From: JALZHR01 sp036388635
Lineage (GTDB): Bacteria > Acidobacteriota > Blastocatellia > Pyrinomonadales > Pyrinomonadaceae
Direction: 5' to 3'
NCBI GenBank assembly: GCA_036388635.1
Contig: DASVRL010000416.1
Span: 1 to 6,639, forward strand
DNA length: 6,639 nucleotides
In this document: positions 1 to 5,768 of the stretch, in pieces
Layout: every line of letters starts with the position of its first letter
Numbering within the stretch: the stretch's first letter is position 1
The notes under the pieces: generated by a model
The model's input: the letters and a program-made list of their open reading frames with translations, nothing else
Told to the model about the DNA's origin: nothing
The model's database searches: none
Translations under genes and position numbers: made by a program

Positions 1-66
1 ATATTGTCTAAAACAAGTCGGAAGCCTGTGAAAATCGTCTTAAATCCTGCTTTTACAAATAAATAA
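1..66 (+). CDS. possible C-terminal end of an upstream protein
   Basis: One frame is open from the first base and ends at TAA (64-66), giving 21 residues that finish in NPAFTNK. The other two plus-strand frames stop within the first 31 bases. The segment sits 12 bp before the iteron array. In iteron plasmids a replication initiator gene often borders its iterons, so this could be the tail of a Rep protein. That is inference from position only: no Rep motif can be seen in so short a piece, and chance openness is quite possible. Confidence 0.3.
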   Translation: MLSKTSRKPVKIVLNPAFTNK

Positions 67-78
67 AGGCAGTTTGAT

Positions 79-370
79 TTCCCTTGAACTACGGTATTGC
101 TTCCCTTGAACTACGGTATCGCTTCCTTTGAACTACGGTCAAACTTCCCTTGAACTACGGCGTTTCTTCCCTTGAACTACGGTTATTTCCCTTGAACTAC
201 GGTGACTGCTTCCCTTGAGCTACGGTCGATCACGGTTGAATTTCCCTTGAACTACGGTCAGATTTTGCCGAGGGAAGTTAACATTTCTCTTCAAATGCGG
301 GCTTTATTTCCCTCGAACTACGGTGTTTACTTCCCTTCAGCTACGGACAAGACTTCCCTTGAACTACGGT
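79..370 (+). repeat. iteron array, 17-bp direct repeats on a ~22-bp pitch (putative replication origin)
   Basis: The consensus is TTCCCTTGAACTACGGT. Exact copies start at 79, 101, 167, 187, 242 and 354. One-mismatch copies start at 123, 145, 210 and 308, and a three-mismatch copy starts at 331. A 12/17 degenerate copy starts at 285, and an inverted half-copy (CGAGGGAA) lies at 269-276. Starts are mostly 20-23 bp apart, about two DNA helical turns, so bound proteins would line up on one face. Gaps between copies are unconserved 3-6 bp spacers, apart from a wider gap before 242. A 17-bp unit on a 22-23 bp pitch is typical of Rep-binding iterons in plasmids such as RK2. All full copies are in the same orientation. 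The array is followed by AT-rich DNA (371-400), suitable as an unwinding element. Which Rep binds it is unknown. Confidence 0.88.
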
Positions 371-400
371 TAAAAATTCTTAAACCTTTACTTTAATCTT

Positions 401-428
401 TTGCGGGCAAGTTACTCATTTGCCGCAA
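401..428. repeat. inverted repeat / hairpin beside the iterons
   Basis: TTGCGG plus CAA (with one bulged G at 407) pairs with TTG plus CCGCAA, giving a 9-bp stem around a 9-base loop (411-419). It begins 30 bp after the last iteron, just past the AT-rich stretch 371-400. No T-run follows, so it does not look like an intrinsic terminator. It may be a binding site for Rep or a host factor. Nothing else that can be named was seen between here and the gene end at 564. Confidence 0.5.
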
Positions 429-563
429 CAATCAATTTACGAGATAACAGCGGTGATAAATTTCGCGTACATTCAATCACGTTACAATCAGTTTCAAGAT
501 TGTGTTTTTTTGAATGTAAAAATCGGCATTTGTGCGAGAGGGCAAAGAATTCCTTTGTAAAAG

Positions 564-1010
564 TTACTTCTCGGATAGTGAATAAGTTTCAATTCTCCAC
601 GCTTTTAATATTCGCTCTTCCTCGGAATCTTGCTCGCATTTCGGAGCGGTTGAATTGTTTTTAACCGCGTCCGGTGCCGGAGGCGTATTTTCTTTGGCAT
701 CCGCAACAGGCGCGGCGGTTGATTGCGGTTTTATCTCGTTCGGATTTTCCGTCGAAACTTTTTCACCGGTAACCGGCTCCGCTTCCGGCGCGGCTTTAAC
801 CGTTTCCTGTTCGGTCTTTTCCGACGCGCCTCGCATTGCCGTTGTTGTCGTCGCTGCATTAGTTTCCGTAGCGGGCGATTCGACAAATGGCTCGCCCGAT
901 TTGACGAAGCCCCAAAATTCGTCTTTTTTCCCTTCAACTTCGGTTGTGCTTTCCGCCGACGAGTCAGGCGTCGAGACGCTTTCAATCGCCGCGGACGATT
1001 GTTCAACCAA
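564..1010 (-). CDS. distal half of a TAG-split hypothetical protein (Thr/Pro/Glu-rich tail)
   Basis: This stretch is in the same frame as the coding stretch at 1029-1334 and is separated from it only by the TAG at 1029-1031 and six codons (PAKDID). A TTG at 1010 could start it, but no Shine-Dalgarno sequence precedes it. Continuation of one long protein is therefore more natural than a separate gene. The product is unrecognised. Most of it is low-complexity and probably disordered: rich in Ala, Thr, Ser, Pro and Glu with scattered lysines (for example TNAATTTTAMRG). It ends in a more ordered, charged segment, EERILKAWRIETYSLSEK, which could be a short helical binding element. Low-complexity tails like this drift easily, so no function is proposed. 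A copy of the iteron motif lies inside the coding sequence at 928-944. Confidence 0.5.
   Translation of the reverse strand: MVEQSSAAIESVSTPDSSAESTTEVEGKKDEFWGFVKSGEPFVESPATETNAATTTTAMRGASEKTEQETVKAAPEAEPVTGEKVSTENPNEIKPQSTAAPVADAKENTPPAPDAVKNNSTAPKCEQDSEEERILKAWRIETYSLSEK
928..944 (+). repeat. isolated iteron-like site inside a coding region
   Basis: TTCCCTTCAACTTCGGT matches 15 of 17 positions of the iteron consensus, in the same orientation as the array but about 560 bp away. The G-to-C change at position 8 is also found in the array copy at 331. It lies within the minus-strand gene, where it encodes the TEVEGK stretch. It could be a distant Rep site, or a chance match favoured by the coding sequence. 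Confidence 0.5.
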
Positions 1011-1028
1011 ATCAATGTCTTTTGCCGG

Positions 1029-1334
1029 CTAAACTTCCGGCTGAGTTTCAAAGCTCGGAATCGCCGCTCCCGAAACTTCGGGCTTTAACTCGCGGAATCG
1101 TTCGCAGAAATTTTCGACGAAGATTTCCTGAAGCCGTCGCCGCTCGGTTTCGCGCGCGACATATTCCGCCTTTTGCCACAAATCGTTCGCCGGATTGTTG
1201 AGCGCGGCGGGCGGCATATTTTCCTTGACGACCGTTGCCGTATGTTCGGCTAAACGGCGGGCGGTGTGTTTTAACGCCTCAACTGTGTCAGCGTTTTCGA
1301 GATTTAGAAAAGAACCTGCCTGTAATGTCTGCAT
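1029..1334 (-). CDS. hypothetical protein, proximal half, ending at an in-frame TAG
   Basis: The unrecognised product has 101 residues and starts MQTLQAGSFLNLENADTVEA. The segment to about residue 85 looks like an ordered alpha-helical domain rich in Arg, Glu and Ala, including ALKHTARRLAEHTATVV and WQKAEYVARETERRR. It ends FETQPEV at the TAG (1029-1031), after which the same frame stays open to 564. I chose the ATG at 1334. A GTG at 1397 would add 21 very basic residues. Neither start has a well-placed Shine-Dalgarno sequence; a GGAGGA motif lies 17 bases before the ATG, which is too far. The gene is transcribed away from the AbiE-like pair, so 1335-1503 is a divergent control region. The full product would be about 257 residues if the TAG were sense. 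No transmembrane segment or signal peptide is seen. Confidence 0.5.
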   Translation of the reverse strand: MQTLQAGSFLNLENADTVEALKHTARRLAEHTATVVKENMPPAALNNPANDLWQKAEYVARETERRRLQEIFVENFCERFRELKPEVSGAAIPSFETQPEV

Positions 1335-1443
1335 TGTTTTTTTGCGAAGAATCCTCCGTAATTTCGCTCTTTGCCGACCGCTTCTTTTTCGGAGCACGCC
1401 TTCGGTCTCTTTATTAGGCTATCTTTTACGCCAGAGAATTTCG

Positions 1444-1511
1444 TTTCTCATTTTCCTGAAATTTGCGATTTTCTTAAACAAGAAAATCCTGTAAAATAGG
1501 AAAATGAGAAA
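1444..1511 (+). promoter_or_regulatory. nested dyad operator/hairpin covering promoter and start codon of the AbiEi-like gene
   Basis: Outer arms TTTCTCATTTTCCT (1444-1457) and AGGAAAATGAGAAA (1498-1511) are perfect 14-bp inverted repeats. Inner arms GATTTTCTT (1467-1475) and AAGAAAATC (1480-1488) are perfect 9-bp inverted repeats around AAAC. Both pairs share one centre, with exactly 9 unpaired bases between inner and outer arms on each side. The right outer arm contains the AGGA sequence and the ATG (1504). A candidate -10, TAAAAT with an upstream TG (1492-1497), falls between the right arms; used alone it would give a nearly leaderless mRNA. AbiEi proteins are known to bind inverted repeats in their own promoter and repress it, so an autoregulatory operator is the simplest reading. 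If transcription starts further upstream, the same bases could instead fold in RNA and hide the start codon. Confidence 0.7.
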
Positions 1512-2607
1512 GCGACTGACCGAGCAAAAGATAAGAGATTTGATTCAGGGCTTGGAACTGGAGCCGCTTAAGATAACGGTTCTGAAACAAGCATCGAAGG
1601 CGGCTAGCGAGCCGACGGGCAACGGGGGCGGCGGAAGCGGCGATGTGCTGCTCAATATCACTTGGAAAACAGGCGCGGAAAAGTTCGTCGCTGAGATTTT
1701 GGGACAGGCGACGCCGAAGCAAATCGAAACGAGAATTCTGCGCCTTGAAAAATATCCGAACGCGACGGCGAGCGGCGGCGAGCAGCGCGGGAAAAATCGT
1801 TTTTACCCGCTCATTATCGCGCCCTATTTAAGCGAGAAAACGCTGAACCGTTTAACCGAGGCGGAAATCAGCGGCATTGATCTGTCCGGCAACGGCGTGG
1901 TCGTCATTCCCGATAGACTTTTCGTTTATCGAACGGGTGAGAAAAACAAATTCCTCTCGAACGCGCCGATCAAGAACATCTTTCGCGGCACGAGTTCGCT
2001 CGTCGCGCGGGTGTTTTTTGCGAAACCCGAATACGAAGGCGTCGGCGAAGTTTTAGAGGAAATCACAAAGCGGGGTGGGCGGACGACTTTTTCGACCGTC
2101 TCGAAAGTGCTGAAGGCTTTAGAGGAAGAATTGCTCGTCAGCAAAAACGAGAAAATCAAACTGGTCGAAGCGAAAAAACTGCTTGACTCGCTTCTGAAAA
2201 ACTACCGTCCGCCGGACGTGCGCCGAACTTTGAGCGTCAAATGCGCAGCAGATTTATCTCTGTCATTAAAACGGTTGTCGGAAAATGCCGAAAGTAGAAA
2301 AGTTTTGTATGCGCGGCATTACCCGGAAAGATTCGCCGCGCTTGCCGAGGGCGTCGCGCCGGTAAAAATCTACGCCGAATCAATTAACGGATTATTAGAC
2401 GGCGTTGATTTTACTGAAACAGGGCGTTTCCCGGATATGACGTTGCTTGAAACTGATCAACCGACTGTTTATTTTGACCGGCGGAAAGATAAAGACCTTT
2501 ATCTCGTTTCTCCGCTCGAAACCTTTCTGCAACTGTCAATCGAAGGCAAGCGCGAGCAGGAAGGCGCAAATTCGATGATTAAAAGACTGCTCGAATTCAA
2601 ATATTAA
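1504..2607 (+). CDS. AbiEi-like winged-helix regulator/antitoxin, 367 aa
   Basis: This is a probable DNA-binding regulator or antitoxin of an AbiE-type (type IV toxin-antitoxin) pair. Residues about 48-165 form an alpha/beta domain with VLLNITWKTGAEKFVAEIL, YPLIIAPYLSE (101-111), IDLSGNGVVVIPDRLFVYRTG (125-145) and a GTSSLVARVFF segment (162-172). This layout recalls PD-(D/E)XK-type folds, but the expected E-x-K is replaced by EIL at 64-66, so nuclease activity is doubtful. Residues about 178-235 look like a winged helix: EVLEEITKRGGRTTFSTVSKVLKALEEELLV. The C-terminal 130 residues are less clear. The ATG at 1504 is chosen because it lies in the dyad, with weak AGGA just upstream. The gene is followed after 25 bp by the nucleotidyltransferase, presumably in one transcript. 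The family assignment rests on these features plus gene pairing; a plasmid-specific regulator is the alternative. Confidence 0.6.
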   Translation: MRKRLTEQKIRDLIQGLELEPLKITVLKQASKAASEPTGNGGGGSGDVLLNITWKTGAEKFVAEILGQATPKQIETRILRLEKYPNATASGGEQRGKNRFYPLIIAPYLSEKTLNRLTEAEISGIDLSGNGVVVIPDRLFVYRTGEKNKFLSNAPIKNIFRGTSSLVARVFFAKPEYEGVGEVLEEITKRGGRTTFSTVSKVLKALEEELLVSKNEKIKLVEAKKLLDSLLKNYRPPDVRRTLSVKCAADLSLSLKRLSENAESRKVLYARHYPERFAALAEGVAPVKIYAESINGLLDGVDFTETGRFPDMTLLETDQPTVYFDRRKDKDLYLVSPLETFLQLSIEGKREQEGANSMIKRLLEFKY

Positions 2608-2632
2608 AAACTCGAACTAAACAAAGCGAAAT

Positions 2633-3499
2633 ATGACATTACCTGACCCGCTCCGCGAGCAATTACGACTGCTCGCTTTGGAACTTCAAAACGATGGCAT
2701 AAAATTGATCTTGGGCGGCGGCTACGGATTGGTTTTGCGAACTGAATACATTCGCCGGACAGGAGTTCCGACGAGATTCGAGCAGATTCCCGAAGCGCGC
2801 TCGACGAACGACCTGGATTTATTTTTGAGTGCGGAAATCATCACCAGCGCGGAAAAAATCGAAAAGATAAGAGACGCTCTCAAAAAATTAGAATTCGTTC
2901 CGCTTGCGAAATTCTTCCAATTTATTCTTCCGGTCGTTTTTGAAGCAATGGAAACACCGATCAAAATTGATTTGCTCGCCGCGCCGCCCGAAACCGAAGC
3001 GGGGCGCGGCTTGGTGAAAATCAGTCGCCCGCGCATCAGACCGAAAAAGGCGAAAAACATTCACGGCTATCTGACCGAAGAAGCGGTGACGCTCGAAGAA
3101 AATCTTCAACCGATTGATATTTCCGAAACGGGCGCCACGCCGCTCGAAATCTATTTGCCGCACCCGTTTTCCTACCTCGTGATGAAACTGTTCGCCCTCC
3201 GTGACCGCCTCGAAGACGAGGACAAAGATTTCGGCGCGTATCACGCTTTCGACATTTACCGCGTCGTCGGAATGATGACCGAAAAAGAGTGGAAGGAGGC
3301 TGTCGAACTGCGAAATCGTTTTCGCGCCGCGCCGAAAATCATAGAAGCCGGAGCGATTGCCGAACAGTTGTTCGCCGATCTTGAATCGGTTGGCGTGTTG
3401 CGCGTCAGGCAGCACGCGAGAGCGACGGGATTTTCGATTCCGCCGGAAAATCTCGCCGCTTTAATTGAGGATTTACAAGAACTTTTGCCGGGCGCCTAA
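2633..3499 (+). CDS. AbiEii-like nucleotidyltransferase (putative toxin), 288 aa
   Basis: This is a nucleotidyltransferase-fold protein that would transfer a nucleotide to an RNA or protein target using two metal ions. The signature begins with a glycine-rich turn, LGGGYGLVL (27-35). STNDLDLFL (57-65) carries the paired aspartates D60 and D62, and IKIDLL (110-115) provides the likely third carboxylate, D113. Further on, KLFALRDR (185-192) and KDFGAYHAFDIYR (198-210) match the conserved K...KD..D helices of AbiEii/AbiGii-type enzymes. All expected catalytic residues are present, so the enzyme is probably active. The family is known for toxins that slow growth, with the upstream partner acting as antitoxin or repressor. 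The start is the ATG 25 bp after the partner gene, with no strong Shine-Dalgarno sequence. The stop at 3497-3499 lies 4 bp from a minus-strand stop at 3504-3506, so the genes converge. Confidence 0.75.
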   Translation: MTLPDPLREQLRLLALELQNDGIKLILGGGYGLVLRTEYIRRTGVPTRFEQIPEARSTNDLDLFLSAEIITSAEKIEKIRDALKKLEFVPLAKFFQFILPVVFEAMETPIKIDLLAAPPETEAGRGLVKISRPRIRPKKAKNIHGYLTEEAVTLEENLQPIDISETGATPLEIYLPHPFSYLVMKLFALRDRLEDEDKDFGAYHAFDIYRVVGMMTEKEWKEAVELRNRFRAAPKIIEAGAIAEQLFADLESVGVLRVRQHARATGFSIPPENLAALIEDLQELLPGA

Positions 3500-3503
3500 G
3501 GTA

Positions 3504-3834
3504 TTAAAACAATCGCATCCGCCCGCGCCCGGCGGCGTCCAGAAACACGCGGTCGAAATCTTTTTCGAGCTCAATCATCGTTTCCGGTCGGCTTCCGCGT
3601 CATACGGCAGGCAACTCGCCAAGCTCGTCGTCCGGTTCGGGCGCGCTGAATTTTTCGTTTATTTGCGCTTCGATTTCCTTCAGGCGTTCTTCGTGCAGCC
3701 GGTCTTCCTCGTCGTTCTGGTACGGCTCGTAAGTGTCGGGCGCGACCAGATGGCGTCCTGCGGCGCGATTTCCGGTATAAAATCCGTTTTGTTTGGCGTG
3801 TTCATAATTGCTATATGTTTTGGCTCGCCTCCAT
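3504..3834 (-). pseudogene. broken frame downstream of the helicase remnant (frameshift plus in-frame TGA)
   Basis: One minus-strand frame reads convincingly as protein: SNYEHAKQNGFYTGNRAAG, then TYEPYQNDEEDRLHEERLKE, ending ELGELPAV at a TGA (3600-3602). Past the TGA the same frame continues as ETMIELEKDFDRVFLDAAG to TAA (3504-3506). The frame is open upstream to 3923 but has no ATG, GTG or TTG start. Two readings fit. It may be a small gene starting ATG at 3834 (MEASQNI) with an indel in the ATATA run near 3813. Or it may be a C-terminal extension of the helicase fragment reached by another frameshift near 3840-3870. The TGA differs by one base from CGA (Arg). The product is unrecognised, acidic and partly helical. 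Confidence 0.4.
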
Positions 3835-3838
3835 TTTA

Positions 3839-4402
3839 TCAGCCAATCGCCGAACCAGGTGTGATGCTGCTTATTCCGAGAGCGCGAAATTTTTTCAGAT
3901 GTGTCGCGCGAGCAGTCACGACTTCAACGTAATAATCGCCGAAGACTTTCGAGTTTTTCAGCCGGATGTTTTCGACGAACTCGCAGGACTCGCGGACTTC
4001 GATCACCGATTGAAAAATTTCTTCGGACGTTTCCGCCCGTTGCCAAGCGCAGTCGAAAAGTCTGGTGATTTCCTTGACCGTATTTTTCGGCACTTGCAGA
4101 CCGACGAGCCGCACGCCTTCGTCGGTCGTCGTGCGAACGATTTTGAATGACGCATCACGCACGTTTTTGATTTGCCTGCAGATCGGAAGCAGCGCGCCGC
4201 TAAGGAGAAAAACGTCTTTTTTCACGAACGGCGGGATTTTTCGGGCTTCCCCGTCCCACCAGTCTTTTGCTTTCGACTTTGGCACGAGCCGGTATCGGGC
4301 GGCGAGTTCCGCCTCGTCCAGATAAAACCGATTTCTGCCCGAAGAGCGGCTGACCGCGTAAGTTTGGCGGCTTTTGCCCGTTTCCGGGTCGGTGTGAATC
4401 AA
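3839..4402 (-). pseudogene. SBNO-type helicase remnant, C-terminal fragment
   Basis: This is the last part of the decayed helicase. It is readable from about 4448 (KLGSEGAEYVAARASLIHTD) through RNRFYLDEAELAARYRLVPK, DVFLLSGALLPICRQI and VRLVGLQVPKNTVKEI to the stop at 3839-3841. I recognise the pattern of a segment ending in a 'LLSGALLPI' strand and a following ligand-like domain from the C-terminal region of bacterial strawberry-notch proteins. It is in a different frame from the fragment before it. The switch is explained by one missing base near 4448, in ACCGG/AAACTC, which would restore TGKLGSEG. A TTG at 4402 could look like a start but lies well inside the conserved stretch, so it is not a true beginning. 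The end (ITPGSAIG) may itself be out of frame. Confidence 0.6.
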
Positions 4403-4983
4403 GGAAGCACGCGCCGCGACGTATTCCGCGCCTTCTGAGCCGAGTTTCCGGTAAAAGCAGGCTCTTCCCTCTCTAAGTCGTCAAAACGCGCCGGATTCGT
4501 CGGCACAATCATTTCAAGCTCGTAAAGATGCGTCGCCGCCTCCGTGATTGAGTCGCGGTGAATCTGTCGTGGCTCGCGGCGGAATTTTACCGATTTAGCC
4601 TTGATGTCTTCAAGTCCAAGATCATATTTTCCCGAAGTCTTCAGATGCTCGATGGTCTTCGTGTAAGTTTTGTAAAAATACTCGAACAGCGCGTTTTGAC
4701 GATTAACTTCAAGCGAGAGCAGGCGATTGAAAAATCGCACGATGTTTTGTTTTTCGCCGTCAGAAATCGTTAGTTCACCCGATTCGCTTTTTACTAACAA
4801 CCCCATATCGGAAAGAGCAATTTTTACGTCATCTAGCCCAGGAATCTGAAAACCATTCAGAATGCGGTCATAGACGATTTTCAAAGCTGCTCGTCCTTCT
4901 TTCGATTCGAGGTTGAATCTTTCAAGACCGCCGATTTGATTCGCCCGGCGATCGCCTTTATTAAGCGCGCCGGTGCTTCGCAA
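4399..4983 (-). pseudogene. SBNO-type helicase remnant, middle fragment
   Basis: This carries the most recognisable stretch of the strawberry-notch C-terminal domain: STGALNKGDRRANQIGG, FNLESKEGRAALKIVYDRIL, ALSDMGLLV, FFNRLLSLEVNRQNALFEYF. In the family this segment follows the second helicase lobe and is strongly conserved around GALxKGDRR and NRxLxLExxxQNxLFxYF. The frame then runs to EREEPAFTG, after which the true reading moves to the frame of 3839-4448. The last residues before TGA (4399-4401) are out-of-frame sequence. The apparent TTG start at 4983 is an artefact of the upstream frameshift. The reading is otherwise uninterrupted for about 175 codons, so the damage is concentrated at a few points. 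Confidence 0.7.
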
Positions 4984-5154
4984 TCGAAGTCGAAAAGCGT
5001 TTCTCGCCGCCGCGTTCGGTATAAACCAAAATGTAAACTGGCGGAGAGGCTTGATTGCTGCGGTGCGACCGACCGAAATCCTGAAGCTGTTTGTCGGCTG
5101 ACCATTTCAGCTCGGCGGCGATATGCTCGCGCCGCTGCCGGTTGACGGCGCGAC
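4961..5154 (-). pseudogene. SBNO-type helicase remnant, helicase motif VI fragment
   Basis: This short frame carries RRAVNRQRREHIAAELKWSA, then DKQLQDFGRSHRSNQASPPV, then GGEKRFSTSIAK. The QxxGRxHRxNQ element is the arginine-finger helicase motif VI as found in strawberry-notch proteins, and the ELxWSADKQ lead-in is also typical. It joins the preceding fragment (5107-5601) through one missing base at 5154/5155, because inserting one C gives HSDRRAVNRQ. Its true reading leaves this frame near 4976, where AK is followed by HRRA and a TAA (4961-4963). The next good residues, STGALNKGDRRA, are in another frame. It has no start codon of its own and cannot be an independent gene. Confidence 0.65.
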
Positions 5155-5601
5155 GTCCGAATGAAGGAAGTCGCCGCCACCGGCAGCGACTTCCGACATA
5201 ATGGCGATGCGCTTGCGCCCTCCTTGAAAATTCTGAAGCTCGTGGAGATTGGTTTGCCGCTGCGGAACGCCGGCTATCCCGCGCGGGCGGTAAGCGTAAT
5301 CGCCGTTCGAGAGTTTGACGAGCCTATTTTTACGCCCCGTCATCTCCGCCACGTTCTCTGCTCCGAAGTGATTGATAAGCTGATCGAGCGGATGTTCCGG
5401 CAGTTGCAAAGTCAAGAGGCGGTCAAGAAGTCCTTGTTTTAGTTCGAGCGCGGCTTTCGAGTGAATTTGCTCGCCGGCATCATTCAAGAGCGGTTCGTAT
5501 TTCGTTTTTTCGTTTATCTCGTCAGCTACTTCCTGGTAAAGCGCGGTCGGAAAGCAATTTTCAATGAGTTTGACGAGAGTCTCGCGTAATGCCATATGCA
5601 C
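5107..5601 (-). pseudogene. SBNO-type helicase remnant, truncated N-terminal fragment (second RecA lobe)
   Basis: This is the beginning of what survives of a strawberry-notch-like helicase. Residues ALYQEVADEINEKT (20-33), EHPLDQLINHFGAENVAEMT (69-88) and RKRIAIMSEVAAGG (129-142) match the start of the C-terminal helicase lobe of this family. Residues after HSD (149) are out of frame. The family normally has a long N-terminal half with a Walker A/DEAD-type ATPase lobe; nothing like it lies upstream, where the DNA becomes AT-rich. Coding-like sequence (INYWKYAVHMALRETL) extends a little past the GTG at 5601 to about 5640, before a stop at 5659-5661. That shows true truncation rather than a natural start. 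Without the first lobe and with the later frameshifts no active helicase can be made. In mobile elements the family is linked to anti-restriction and methyltransferase proteins. Confidence 0.7.
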
Positions 5602-5710
5602 TGCATATTTCCAATAGTTGATGATTGTTTGGAAAATTGCCCGACGCGACGAGCAATTTCAAATTCGTGATAGCTTGTCTTACATTTCGAGCGGCTTTTT
5701 CTTCAGACAT
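5561..5710 (-). CDS. possible 49-aa ORF at the truncation junction
   Basis: An ATG at 5710 opens MSEEKAARNVRQAITNLKLL, continues VASGNFPNNHQLLEICSAYG and stops at TGA (5561-5563). It overlaps the helicase remnant in another frame. The first 35 or so residues look protein-like and helical, while the last nine look random. AGGAA abuts the ATG too closely for a good ribosome site. It could be the N-terminus of a gene fused to the helicase remnant by a deletion, a small real gene, or chance. The family is unknown. Confidence 0.3.
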   Translation of the reverse strand: MSEEKAARNVRQAITNLKLLVASGNFPNNHQLLEICSAYGITRDSRQTH

Positions 5711-5768
5711 TTCCTACAATTTCGTATAATATTAGCGACTTTTTTGTTTTCCTGATGTTTAATTTTCC

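Noticed and set aside
79..370. CRISPR array
   Set aside because: The repeats are 17 bp with mostly 3-6 bp gaps, far too short for spacers, and several copies are degenerate. Iterons fit much better.
202..396. 64-aa plus-strand open frame in the repeat array
   Set aside because: Its peptide is made by translating the iterons (repeated NYG/LELR patterns), with no ribosome site.
655..1088. Plus-strand open frames opposite 564-1010
   Set aside because: They are mirror images of the low-complexity minus-strand gene, with no start signals or family features.
2888..3415. 175-aa minus-strand open frame
   Set aside because: It lies entirely antisense to the nucleotidyltransferase, which has clear catalytic motifs.
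3465..3932. 155-aa plus-strand open frame
   Set aside because: It overlaps the end of the nucleotidyltransferase and runs antisense to convincing minus-strand protein sequence.
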